From Aporrectodea caliginosa (lineage: Eukaryota > Annelida > Clitellata > Crassiclitellata > Lumbricidae): 64,000 nt of DNA. How positions within the stretch are numbered: position 1 is the stretch's first letter; each line of letters starts with the position of its first letter. The stretch covers positions 297,501 through 361,500 of the forward strand of contig JACEVL010000936.1 in assembly GCA_020284085.1 (NCBI GenBank). Reading direction: 5' to 3'. Shown in pieces: positions 1-9,758 of this stretch. The notes below the pieces were generated by a model. It did no database searches, was not told the origin of the DNA, and saw only the letters and a program-made list of their open reading frames with translations. The position numbers were made by a program, and so were the translations under genes.

Positions 1-584
1 TCAGTAACTGAAATCAATCAGTTATACCTTTCCAACCGATCGCATAAATTATTTTTCAGAACACTCGGTAACTTCAATCGAGCAATCATGATTTCAATCG
101 AATATTACAAGCAACCATTTCAACCAGTCAAATGGTGACCTAGCTCGAATCCAGGCACAACTCTGAGGCGCCATATGAATAGAGAAAGCGAAACTGGTCA
201 CACCCAGTCCAAAATCCGTCGAAGACATTAACCTTCAATCCTTGGGCAGTAGCCACTATAGCCCACGCTTTATTTCCTCATCCCTTCCAGGACTCTCGTT
301 CTGCACACACTCCTTTCACTCTGCCCTCAAACTCGCCTCCAGTTTCCAGAAGAAGGGAAGTTTAAACGCATTTCTGAAGGTCGTCTGTTCTCTTAAAAAT
401 CTGTCGATGATATCGATGCAAAGTATTGGCAGGAAGTGAAAACTGCGTTGGAAAACAACGCCATTTGTAAATACGTACCGTTCTAAAAATATATCTGGCG
501 TGGTGCAGGTCAAACCGTATCGGCAGAAATGTCGGGGCCGCTCGACCAGCGTTGCATCGCGATCTGAGTGCTGCCGCATGCAGC

Positions 585-629
585 TACTGCTGTTGCTGCT
601 GCTGCTGTTGCTGCTGCTGATGTTGCTTT
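585..629. repeat. CTG/GTT trinucleotide tract
   Basis: An imperfect run of ctg and gtt triplets. No gene is supported around it; open frames here are short and low in complexity. Confidence 0.8.
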
Positions 630-932
630 TGTGCAGTGTATGGTGCTACCCAGCGCTCTGGTGAAGTGGTTTGATTGCCATGTTTTCTAGCTCCGCCTAG
701 ACGCAACGGTATATATCTGTGAGCGCCTTTGCATCTGTCCTGCTGTCGCTTTCTCTGCGTCTGCCTATGTGCCTCTCTCAGTCACATTTCTTCCGGTTGT
801 CTCTGCTCTTCCGCTCTCTTCTCTTCCATAGTGACTTCGTCTCGTTCTGGTCCGAATCGTACTAAAAGTTCAATTTCGGATTTAAAAAATAGGACCTACT
901 TCAACAGGAATTGTTGCTGAAAGGAGTAAATC

Positions 933-986
933 GCTGCTGCTGCTATCCCCGCCGCCGCCGCCGCCGCTGCTGCTGCTGCTGCTGCT
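933..986. repeat. CTG / CCG compound microsatellite
   Basis: A ctg run, then a ccg run, then a second ctg run, giving a three-part compound microsatellite. It falls in pyrimidine-rich DNA with no supported gene. Confidence 0.85.
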
Positions 987-1059
987 TGCCCTTTCGGTCG
1001 CCCACGTGCACACAAGCATCGCGTGCTATGAAGAGTGGGAACGCACGCGCTGCAGGCAC

Positions 1060-1435
1060 AGTTAGGTCGTCTTCTGCCCTCTCGTATCCCTCCTCATCCT
1101 TCTATTCCTCCACGTCACTCTCATTCTCTCGTTCTCCCTCTCTGTCTCTGCCTCTCTGCCTCCTCTTTCTGTCTCTATCGCTATGACTTGCTTGTCTATG
1201 TATCAATCTCCGTCGCTTAACTGCGCCACTGTAGCAGTACTCTCTTGGTGCCAGTCCAAAGTCTTGATAAAATAGGAGTACGACGCTAAATAATTATTAT
1301 CTTCGTTTAGAAACTACCAACTTGCCGTCGTTTTCTGTAGCTGGCTCGCTCTCGCTCTCTGTCTCTGTCTCTCTCTGTCTCTGTGTCTGTGTCTGTGTCT
1401 GTCTCTCTGTCTCTGTCTCTGTCTCTGTCTCTGTC

Positions 1436-1475
<40 letters not shown>

Positions 1476-1570
1476 GTTCTGTCTCTCTCTCTCGTTCTGT
1501 CTCGCTCTCTCTCGCAGTCTCTCGCTCTCTGTGTCTCTGTCTCTCTCTGTCTGTCTCTGTCTCCTCGTGG
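1060..1570. repeat. Pyrimidine tract with (CTCTGT)n microsatellite
   Basis: An almost pure pyrimidine strand, grading from mixed tc to ctctgt, ctgt and tctctc runs between about 1340 and 1570. The Ser/Leu and Arg/Glu-rich open frames on both strands are translations of this microsatellite and not genes. From 1 to 1800 I see no exon, RNA gene or transposon. Confidence 0.85.
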
Positions 1571-1814
1571 TGTAAGCTTAGCTGTCTACCTATCCTGTCT
1601 CTCTGACTACATCTCCGTCCGACCATGTGTCTGTGTGTGCCTCTCTATCGCTCTGCCTATCGATCATTCTAGAGGAAGTATACATACTCCGAACGCACGC
1701 ATTGCGGAAGCGGAATGCTAATAGGAAAACACGAATATTATTAATATATACATATTACATAGACTAGGGCCTATGTTTTAGTCAGATTATAATTATATGA
1801 AGAGGGATTGCTTG

Positions 1815-1858
1815 GTAGCTTAGTGATTAGCGTGCTGGACTGTCAGTCGAGAGGCACG
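1815..1858 (+). repeat. tRNA-like SINE head fragment
   Basis: A tRNA-like A-box region (ggtagcttagtgattagcgt) and anticodon-arm-like sequence, with the words 'gtgctggactgtc' shared with the SINE head near 60965. It runs straight into the minisatellite, so the B-box half is missing. Family assignment is tentative. Confidence 0.45.
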
Positions 1859-1860
1859 AG

Positions 1861-2402
1861 CAAACCGATAGAGCTAGAGCCAAACCGATAGAGTTTGAGC
1901 CAAACCGATAGAGTTAGAGTCAAAACGATAGGATTAGAACCGAACCGATAGAGTTGGAGTCAAACCGATAGAGCTAGAGCTAAGCCGATAGAGTTAGAGT
2001 CAAACCGATAGAGTTTGATCCAAACCGATAGAGTTAGAGTCAAAACGATAGGATTAGAACCGAACCGATAGAGTTGGAGTCAAACCGATAGAGCTTGAGC
2101 TAAGCCGATAGAGTTAGAGTCAAACCGATAGAGTTAGAGTTAAAGCGATACAGTTAGAGCCAAGCCGATAGAGTTAGAGTCAAACCGATAGAGTTAGAAT
2201 CAAAACGAAGAGCTAGAGTCAAACCAAAATGAGATAGAGCCAAACCGATAGAGTTAGATCCCAGCAGATAGTGTTTCAGCTAAACCGATAGAGATAGACC
2301 AAAACCGATATAGTTAGAGCTGAAACGATGAAGTTAGAGCTGAAGGGATAGAGTTTGAGCAAAACCGATAGAGTTTGAGCCAAGCCGATAGAGTTAGAGT
2401 TA
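1861..2402. repeat. 20-bp minisatellite (ccgatagagttagagtcaaa)
   Basis: About 27 degenerate head-to-tail copies of a 20-bp unit of type ccgatagagttagagtcaaa. Variants alternate (gttggagt, gtttgagc, ggattagaacc) and blocks repeat at a longer period: the stretch near 1905-1975 recurs near 2035-2105, suggesting a higher-order unit of about 130 bp. The same unit resumes at 3266-3350 after an insert. Confidence 0.9.
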
Positions 2403-3265
2403 GACTTAGATTGTCTCGAGACACTGTACGTCTCGAGATAGGCTTTTTGATGTTTCGGTCTCGGACCCCACTGTCTCGGTCTCGAGGTCATTTCATTACT
2501 TTTTGGCAACTGTCTCGAAACGAAAGTCTTGTTCTCTTGTAGAAGCGGTCTCCATAGTTCTCGCGCAAACTGTCTTTAGTTCTGAACTTCTAACAGAATC
2601 GCGCTATGAAATTGTGCCGAACGGATAACTAGTTAATCGGAATTGCTAAACAAACCGGAAGTTTAGAAAACTTTTGTTTCTGGTATTAACAGATATTGAA
2701 AAGAGGAGTTTTAAGTTTGTGCTTTATTACTTTATTCAATGTTCTCATTTCTATCAGTGCAAATATCTTGAAATGTCTCGTAAAGAACCTGAAATAGTTA
2801 ATTTGCATTCACGCAATTTGAAATTAACGAAAACAAAATAAATGGCATGCCGTTTGCCGCTTGTGTAAAGCCAACATTTCGAAACGCTTGGAACAACATC
2901 TAGTTTCTCAAAGTGAGTGATGGGACGTGCATCGCTAATATATGGAATGTTGTTGGTTTAAATTTTAGAATCATTTAGAAGATTTCAGAATGGCTGAAAT
3001 ATTTAACTTCTTTATAGTTATGCTATTCAGGTGATCGGCTGATTTCAGTGACTTGTCCCTGGCATTAGACTTCAAATTTAAAGTTGAGAGAAACATTGTT
3101 TCGGGATTTTTGTCCAATGTGCAGTTCATTCGTTTTGAACTGTCTTGAACTGTCTCGGATCTTGTGTCTCGGTCTCGATCTCTGTCTCAGTATTGGTCTT
3201 GATCTTGGTCACCACTGTCTCGTTCTCGGTCTCGGTCTCCAAGTTTGCTGTCTCGTAAACAAATC
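2403..3265. mobile_element. CGAGAC-rich insert splitting the minisatellite
   Basis: About 860 bp that interrupts the 20-bp minisatellite. Both ends carry several copies of 'tgtctcg'/'gtctcggtctcg', and the left end has a gtctcgagac palindrome. It contains a BED-finger-like coding remnant. I could not define clean terminal inverted repeats or a target duplication, so the element class is unproven; a decayed hAT-type transposon is the best guess. Confidence 0.5.
2773..2920 (+). pseudogene. BED-type zinc-finger-like remnant
   Basis: From 2840 the frame reads K-W-H-A-V-C-R-L-C-K, then L-E-Q-H-L, ending at a tga at 2918-2920. The C-x2-C spacing followed by a histidine and an 'I-x-K-x-L-x-x-H-L' stretch resembles the BED finger found at the N-terminus of hAT transposases. 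An ATG at 2773 opens a neighbouring frame and one frameshift would join it to the finger. Only one full half of the finger is clear, so this is tentative. Confidence 0.4.
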
Positions 3266-3350
3266 TGGTTAGAGTCATACCGATAGAGATTCAAACCGAT
3301 AGAGTTAGAGCCAAACCAATAGGATTAGAGTCAAACCCTAATGAGGTAGA
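3266..3350. repeat. Resumed 20-bp minisatellite
   Basis: Four or five more units of the 1861-2402 minisatellite. They show that the intervening DNA is an insertion or that the array was once continuous. Confidence 0.8.
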
Positions 3351-3371
3351 GGCAAACGCATTCATTCGTGC

Positions 3372-3640
3372 ATTCAAAGCATTTTATAGCGCCTCTTTAA
3401 GAAGCTACTCAGAAGCGCTCCCGGCCCAGCCATGACTAAAGAAAAAATACTTGAGAGACTTGTAGAACCCTGCCGGATGGCTCACAAGTAAAGAGCGAAG
3501 TTTAAGCTGGAGGTCATTCCAGATGGAAGGTCACACAACATAAAAAGTACGGCGCTGCTTAATAGACATGCGAGCCCGTGGAACTAGGAGCTCACCCCTC
3601 GTCGCAGAGCGAAGCGCCAGACGTGCTGCAATGTTAGACA
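3372..3640 (-). mobile_element. L2-like LINE, 3' end fragment
   Basis: On the minus strand the sequence reads the C-terminal end of an L2/CR1-type reverse transcriptase ORF: 'SELLVPRAR', a 'PSIWNDL' box and a final 'GSASE' before the stop. The tail 'gcgcttctgagtag..cttcttaaagaggcgctata' is the one seen in other LINE and SINE copies in this window. There is one internal stop and the copy is 5' truncated. Confidence 0.75.
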
Positions 3641-3737
3641 CTGGGCGGCAAAGATCACACAACTAAGATGGAGCGCAGCCAAGAACGCAGCGAGAAACCA
3701 CAGCAGCAATGCGGTATGAAATCCGCTGAGACATTAT

Positions 3738-4345
3738 AATATACGTATTGATTACTGCAACTCGCTACTGGTTGGTCTTCCGAAATCTCGCCTGTCATCT
3801 CTTCAATCTGTGCTAAATGCAGCTGCTCGTCTGATTATCCGCCTTCCTCTCTTCTCACATATCTCAGCCTTCATGATCGAGCAATTACACTGGCTTCCGG
3901 TCATTGCCCGTATTCGGTTTAAAGTTCTTTTTTTCTGATTTACAGAGCGTTTTTTGGGTCAGGCTCCACGTTATCTGTGTGACCTTATCCGTCGTCCTCT
4001 TTTGACTGCCTCTGGTCGTCCTCTCCATTCGTTAGACCAACATGACCTCTTGGTATCTCGGACTCGGACTGCTGCTGCCAAATACCGCGCTTATGCGTCT
4101 GTTGGCCCTTTGCTCTCGAACGATCATCCCTCTATGATTCGCGCTATGATCTTAAACGGGTGTATGTATGTATGTATGTATGTATGTGTACTTGTTATAG
4201 CGCCTCTTCAAGATTTCTAACTCAGAGGCGGTACTTTAGTCTCTGCCCGCACTCTTAAGACTTTTCTTTTCTTGCGGAGCGCCTCTGATTAGGTCGTACT
4301 GTGAGAAGCGCTTTAGAAATCTGCAAATACAATACAATAAAATAT
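3738..4345 (+). mobile_element. L2-like LINE, 3' end fragment
   Basis: It reads 'RIDYCNSLLVGLPKSRL', 'VLNAAARLI', 'LHWLPVIARIRFK' and 'APRYLCDLI', the thumb and C-terminal part of an L2/CR1-clade RT. It matches the better copy at 37375-38519. A frameshift lies near 3935, a tgta microsatellite at 4160-4190 breaks the end, and the 3' tail is 'gagaagcgctttagaaatctgcaaatacaatac'. Confidence 0.85.
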
Positions 4346-4507
4346 ATTCGAGAGCAGAGTATACTGTTGGCTGCCTTTGTATTAGTTTGAACGCTTTTTT
4401 TTAGCTTTTTAGTTCGTATAGGGGCCTACATGTGCGCTTGTCGTATGCAAATAAAGGATATTTTCTTACTTATTTACTACGAATTGACCATGCTCTAACA
4501 GGATTTT

Positions 4508-5600
4508 TACGGACCAATTCGCTTTCCGCCCTTCCGGATCCACATCTGCTGCACTGATATCCATAACCCATGAACTTCAATCGATGCTCGAATCTGAGCC
4601 CTATGTTAGGCTCCTGTCTCTTGATTTTAGTAAGGCTTTCGACACGGTTAGACACAAACACCTAGCTGATCAACTAGCAGCTCAACCCATTCCGGATTTT
4701 TTGTACAACTGGATACTTGCTCTCTTGCACGAGCGTCAGCATTGTACTAAATTTGGGGGTGAAATCTCTCCTCTGTACCATTAATGCCAGCATAGTGCAA
4801 GGCTCTGGCCTTGGACCTACTGATTTTGTCATAGCTATTTGTACCCTTAAACCTAAATGCAGTGGAAACCGCCTTCTAAATATGCCGACGATAGCTACTT
4901 GCTGATTCCTGCTTCCTGCATTGACAGCACTCTTTCTGAACTTGATCATATCTCTCAATGGGCATCCATTAGCAATCTTGTTGGCCCCTTGACCAGAGAT
5001 CGTCAGAACGAGGTCTATTGCCCTCTCCCCCATCCCTGGCATCGAGCGGGTCCAGGAGATGGTTATTTTGGGTGTCACTATCTCTGATCGGATTGGCTTT
5101 GGGGCACACATTGACAAAATATGCTGCAAAGCCCGACAATCCATGTTCGCGCTACGTGTTTTGGTCGTCCACGGTCTCCACGGTCAACGTCTCTTTGACG
5201 TTGTTAGAGCTACTACCCTCGCACGGCTACTTTATGCCTCCCTGTTTGGTGGGATTTGCCACTGTCGTAAACGACTTAACGGTATTCGAGAAAATTGACT
5301 TTCAGGCTTACTCCCTGCCGATTTTCCTAGTTTCGACAAACACTGTTCTAGAGCTGATTCTACTCTTTTCCGTTCAATTTCTCAAACCCTTGTCACGTCC
5401 TTCACGACCTCCTCCCTCCCCGTAGGTCACTCAATACAATGTGACCCAGACCACATGATCTCACCCTACCTAGAATTGATGCCTGCTAAAAGAAATATTA
5501 TGAGAATGTTATATGACTTTGCATAAATGTTGATTATTTATTTTTTCTGTAAGCTACTGTGCGTTTGCTGGTAGTCAAATAAAGAATATTCTTTTTACGC
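4508..5600 (+). mobile_element. Degenerate LINE with RT domain (second family)
   Basis: The frame starting near 4508 reads 'TDQFAFRPSGSTSAALIS', then 'LLSLDFSKAFDTVRHKHL', a shifted 'IVQGSGLGP', a YADD box ('KYADDSYLLIPA', near 4870) and 'ARLLYASLFGG'. These are RT palm motifs in order, but at least three frameshifts separate them. The tail at about 5575 is 'caaataaagaatattc'. A similar tail at about 4445 ('caaataaaggatattttc') marks a second truncated copy just upstream. Fragments of this family also lie at 42260-42590 and 49500-49690. Confidence 0.8.
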
Positions 5601-5645
5601 TTTAAATTTTTAGTATTAGAATATAGAAACCCAGCCGCAATTCGC

Positions 5646-5870
5646 AATGAGGGGGGGCCCGGTGGCGCGTTGGATAAGAGCTGGCGAAGAGTGCGAGAGG
5701 TAGTGAGTTCGAGCCCCGTAGGGCGGATGTGCTTTGTAGGCTGCTATTAGCGCCGTTGTATTGCAGGCTGTCTGTTCTGTTAGTAGTTAACTAGTTAATA
5801 ATTGCATAATTGTACACTGTAATCATTCTGCGTTGTGTCAGTTTGAAATTAAACGAAGATTATTATTATT
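5646..5870 (+). repeat. tRNA-derived SINE, family A
   Basis: It begins 'ggggggcccggtggcgcgtt', has an A-box 'tggcgcgttggataagag' and a B-box 'gagttcgagccccgta', then a tRNA-unrelated body ('gctgctattagcgc', 'ggctgtctgttctgttagta') and a (att)n tail. Relatives lie at 6560-6755, 31133-31410 and, reversed, 50290-50500. Confidence 0.85.
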
Positions 5871-5892
5871 AATTCGCTTTTGCTTTTCTCTA

Positions 5893-5946
5893 TTACGTCA
5901 CGCGTTGTCATGGCAACAACAGCTGCTGAACAATATTGTTACGTCA
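5893..5946 (+). promoter_or_regulatory. X-box plus two CRE motifs
   Basis: A near-palindromic RFX X-box (gttgtcatggcaac, 5904-5917) lies between two ttacgtca CRE-like sites (5893-5900 and 5939-5946). RFX factors bind X-boxes of this form, usually 50-200 bp upstream of ciliary genes. The X-box is about 115 bp upstream of the first ATG of a CFAP73-like exon, which fits a ciliary promoter. There is no TATA box. The binding itself is inferred. Confidence 0.55.
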
Positions 5947-6559
5947 TCCGTATTTGTTGGTTTGTTTCAAGTACAGAAATAAGTGCAGACGAGAGAGACT
6001 TTGACAAGAAGAGGAAATCAAGATAAATCAAGATGTCGCTTCTTCTTGGACTGTTTTCCAGCCATGTTCGAAGACAAGGTGATTGAGTACGTATTCACGG
6101 CTAATAACAAATATAGGGCTACATAAATGAGCTGTTGATTCTTAGGCCAATACGTCCATTGGACTAGATTACTCGTCAAAATAAGCGCAGCCTTTTTGAA
6201 TGAGCTGGGTCTCGTATCCATGGTGATAACTTTGATAGTGATGATAGTGGTGATAACGTTGAAGGTGATGTTAGTGGTGATAAATGTGCGGAATTGCGGA
6301 ATTCAATGAATTAATTACTGAGAATGAATTAACCGCTGAATGACTGAACGTACGAACGAACGAATACATGAACGATAATAATATTAGGAAGTGTTCTCCA
6401 AGAAAGCATAATATGTGATGCTGAGGTGTATAATACGTCGTAGGCCCATGACGCATTTACCCTCGTTTCGCCACCCCATAACCCCTTGGATTGGGTGCCA
6501 CATGAATTCAGATAGAAAATGGCGACACAACATATTTGCTAATTGACCACGGTTAGCAC

Positions 6560-6755
6560 ATTTTATTATCTGGCACACACGAGACGTACCGCGCACGAGC
6601 CCACACACACGGATATGTTTGTAGGCACTACAGCGCCGTTGTATTGCACACTGTCACACACACTGTTAGTAGTTAAGATTTACACGCATAACACGCAAAT
6701 GTACAGCGCAGTGCGTTTGTCAGGCGCTTATTAAAGAAAAGATTATTATTAAGAC
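6560..6755 (+). repeat. SINE family A, degenerate copy
   Basis: It shares 'ggatatg.ttgtaggc', 'cagcgccgttgtattgca', 'ctgttagtagtta' and the 3' end 'tgtacagcgcagtgcgtttg...aaagaaaagattattatta' with the copy at 50290-50500. Several internal stretches are replaced by cacaca runs, and the copy ends in a (cgcgca)n/(ca)n microsatellite. Confidence 0.75.
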
Positions 6756-6756
6756 G

Positions 6757-6872
6757 CGCACGCGCATTATTATTACGCGCACGCGCACGCGCACGCGCAC
6801 GCGCACGCGCACACGCACACACACACACACACACGCACAAACACACACACACACACGCACACTAAAGCAGAT
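6757..6872. repeat. (cgcgca)n/(ca)n microsatellite
   Basis: Alternating purine-pyrimidine DNA, gcgcac then cacaca repeats. It follows directly on the SINE tail. Confidence 0.9.
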
Positions 6873-7089
6873 TTAATTGGAAATTGAGAGGTCCTGTGTT
6901 CGTCTACCCGATAGAACACAGAGCATCAGCGACAGCGCCATGGTTTGGCAAACTGTACCTTCCAGGAAGGAAATCCATTTGTCCTCATTGCCCCCTTTCC
7001 ATTCTACTCCCCTCCGCTAAACTACTACCGATCAACCCGTGATCACCTGTGCTAAAAGGACAAGGTAACTTGGATACAAATGTCCGTGT

Positions 7090-7725
7090 CTTATTTATAT
7101 ATGTATTATATCTTATGTATCTCCTTCTCCCTCTGTCTACCTACCCTCCTGCTCTCCCTCTCCTCTCATTCTCCCTGTAACTCACCCTGTAACTCTCCCG
7201 TTCCCTCTAACTTTCCTTGTAACTTCTCAATCTGGCTCCTCAATTCCTCCTCTAACTGTAACTCTCACTCTAACTCTCCACCTAACTCTAACTGTCTCCT
7301 TACTCTACATGATACATCTCCCTCTAACTCTACATCGAACCCCTAACTCTAACTCTCCTTCTTCCTCTCCCTCTCACTTATCCCTCTGCTTCTCCATCTC
7401 CCTATACCTCTCCACTTCTCCCTCCTCTCTCTCCTCCCTCTCCTCTAAATCCCCTCTCCTCTCATCTCCTCTACCTCTTTCTCTCTCGTAGGCGGAGGCG
7501 GTACCTGTCCCTGTCCTTGTTCTTCTCCCTGCCCCTGCCCAGCACTCTCCTAGCCCCTGTCCCGCTCCCTTTTCCCAGTGCCTCTCCGTCTTTCTCTCCC
7601 TTTCCTATGCCTCTCCCTCTTCCTATCCTATGCCTCTCCCTCTTCCTATGTCTCTTACTTTGCCTCTGCCTCTCCTTCCCTCTCTCCCTCTCTCGCTTCT
7701 GTTGCTTCTCGCTTTTTCCCGTTGT
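7090..7725. repeat. Pyrimidine-rich (ctctaact / ctccct) stretch
   Basis: Degenerate ctctaactc, then ctccctctc and tgcctctcc repeats over about 640 bp. It lies in the putative intron of the CFAP73-like gene and merges into its acceptor tract. Long open frames here are compositional. Confidence 0.75.
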
Positions 7726-8064
7726 TATTTTCAGTACGTTACCTGCGAAGAAGGATTCTCACTTTGCCACTTCCGCCACCCGGCTTCTCGAGATTCGCCG
7801 CGAGATGGTAGAAGTGGAACTGGGTCTTTCCATCCAGACAGAGGTAGGGAAGAACCGGAAGATTCCACTGACATAAGACACCTAATCGATTTAAAATTAT
7901 TCGTAATCGTGATCTAGCGATTTTAACGGCGCCCGACCAATTGATGTCATATCCGCTCAGCAATAAGTCATAAGTCATAAGTCATCTTGTTCGATTACAA
8001 TTACAATTACAATTACATAACCAAATCTGGACATTGATCTCTGCACAATCCGTCTGAAACGAAG

Positions 8065-8150
8065 CAGCGCTCGTGAATGAGCTGGTGCCCTGCGCTAAGC
8101 TTTTGAGTAGCGCTTTTGATTTTTAGAGTACATGATTACTATTAAGATTA
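8065..8150 (-). repeat. Dispersed repeat G, reverse copy
   Basis: Read in reverse it gives 'agcgcagggcaccagctcat' and 'tcacgagcgctgc', also found forward at 8548-8600 and 12780-12910, with a shorter match at 30870-30920. It may be part of an L2-like LINE or SINE 3' region. Confidence 0.55.
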
Positions 8151-8154
8151 CCAA

Positions 8155-8462
8155 CTGATCTGGTTTGGTACTCGACAGCAGCTTGCTAAGCTTGACTTCG
8201 CTTTACTTGCACAAACCTTCCCTTCTTTCACCTTCTCGTCCAGTGTCCGTGACCTAGGCGTTGTCCTTGACAGCACACTCACCTTCGCAGAACACATCAA
8301 GAATCTCACACGTTCCTGCTACTTCCACCTGAGACACCTCAGAGCGATTCGACGCTTTGTCTCCTCCTCGGTCTTTACGTCTATAGTCCATGCCTTCATC
8401 TGCTCCCGCATTGATTACTGCAACTCTCTGTTTGTTGGCCTTCCCAAAGTGCGCCCAAGGGC
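8155..8462 (+). mobile_element. L2-like LINE, internal RT fragment
   Basis: One open frame reads 'LIWFGTRQQLAKLDFALL', 'SSVRDLGVVLDSTLTF' and 'SRIDYCNSLFVGLPKVR'. This is the RT C-terminal segment equivalent to the middle of the 37375-38519 copy and is closely similar in protein. It stops abruptly at 8462 against unrelated sequence, so it is truncated at both ends. Confidence 0.85.
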
Positions 8463-9737
8463 GTAACTTTGCCCCAGAAAGTGGTGGTGACCAATCGCCT
8501 CCTCCTAATTTTTAACATACGGTACTAGGCTACAGGAAAGCTAGTTAAGAGCAGGACACCAGCTTATTCACAAGCGCTGCGTTAAGTCAGAGAGTTGTCA
8601 AGAGAGTGTTCGATGTGCTCCAACTTGAGCTCCAAGTCCAGTTGCGAAGGAGACAAGAAACTAGCAGCGTCGAAGCCTCAGAGACATGCTACGCACTGTC
8701 CGGCTGCTACTGCGGTTTTTAAATGAATATCTTTATGCTACTACTGTACAGTACTACCAATAATCGACGTTATGGTACCAATAGCCATTATCAACGCTAA
8801 ACGTTTATCCCTTAGTTTAGGTTGGTTAATTATTTTAATGTCTTCAATGCCGTACTTGACGCTGCTAGTCTATCATTGTCCATGATAATTGTCATCAATC
8901 CAGCTTCTATTTACGAGGAAACAATGTTCATCAATCGAACTTTAAGCAAGAATTATTGTCACCAATCCGACTTCTAGTTAACCAAGAATTTTTTCATCAA
9001 TCCAACTTCCATTTTAAATTGACAATATAAAATAATTTACCAACCTAAACAACGGTTTTACCCGCTAAATTAGGCTACCATAGACCATGAGCGTATTTCT
9101 TGGCGGTTTTACGGGTTCAAACCCCCAAATAAATGCATTAATGTTATTAAAACTAAAAATGCACAAAATACGACCATTCCAATGGAAAACCCCGAACTAA
9201 ACCCCCAAAGTTTTTTACTATATCCATCTAGTATCCTATAACGCGTCTTATGAAGCAGTTACCTCTACAAATATATAGTCCGCGTTCATTTACGACATAG
9301 CATGCGTTTAATCAGGCAGCGCGCCCGTTTTTGTTGCGGCCAATGACAACGCTGGCCAATGACAACGCTGCGTATGGGAAAAGGGGATTCCCCTGATTCG
9401 AAAAGTTGAGTCCCCGATTCTATAAGCTAGCCTTTTTTGGGGGAGCTGAAATTTGATAGAATGAAGTGTCTGCGAGGGCGAGTCTATCTGCCAAGTTTCA
9501 CGACGATTGAATGATTGTAAGTGATCGAATTAGTTGTCGCAAGATTTGACTTTTTAGCCTGTGGCTCAAACATAGTTACAAGCAAGATTTCCGTAAGTTA
9601 AACTAGATGGATAAAAAGAAAAACTACAGTGCGGATGCCTCGTCTAATGTCGTCTGATTCAGTTTAACATAGCTGAGTTACCGCAATTGCTTCTGTCTGG
9701 TGTAATCACGTCTATTCTATACTTTAGTCTAATTTGG
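8463..9737. other. No gene recognised; repeat G and a short tandem duplication
   Basis: Starts with 'caagggcgtaactttg', which resembles hAT transposon ends, though I found no partner end. Repeat G lies at 8548-8640. A 16-bp unit (ggccaatgacaacgct) is duplicated in tandem at 9338-9369 and puts two CCAAT boxes side by side. I see no exon. Confidence 0.5.
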
Positions 9738-9758
9738 CCGAATGTAACTTAATCTTGT

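Larger units (their letters stand above)
6033..7843 (+). pseudogene. CFAP73/CCDC42-like gene, first two exons only
   Basis: Exon 2 (7735-7843) has a polypyrimidine tract and ttttcag acceptor, and a gag|gtaggg donor. It reads 'TLPAKKDSHFATSATRLL', then 'EIRREMVEVELGLSIQTE'. This fits the N-terminal coiled-coil start of CFAP73/CCDC42 proteins (DUF4200), whose pattern there is D-H-x-x-P-x-x-R-L-L-E-K-R-x-E and then Q-x-E. Upstream, 6049-6086 reads 'DCFPAMFEDKVI' in the frame and phase that join to exon 2 through a ga|gtacgt donor at 6086, like the 'YF--x5-EKL' start of the family. The nearest ATG (6033) is in another frame: one base too many near 6051 separates 'MSLLL' from 'DCFPAMFEDK'. A shorter start at 6064 would be in frame. 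In animals these proteins act in the axoneme. No third exon was found, so the gene is a remnant, scattered, or continues where I cannot see it. Confidence 0.55.

Noticed and set aside
1297..1721. Arg/Glu/Thr-rich and Ser/Val/Leu-rich open frames of about 100 residues
   Set aside because: They translate the ctctgt microsatellite in each frame; no complexity and no splice or start context.
5646..5720. Possible true tRNA gene
   Set aside because: A- and B-boxes are present, but the arms do not fold into a full cloverleaf and the head is followed by a repeated SINE body.
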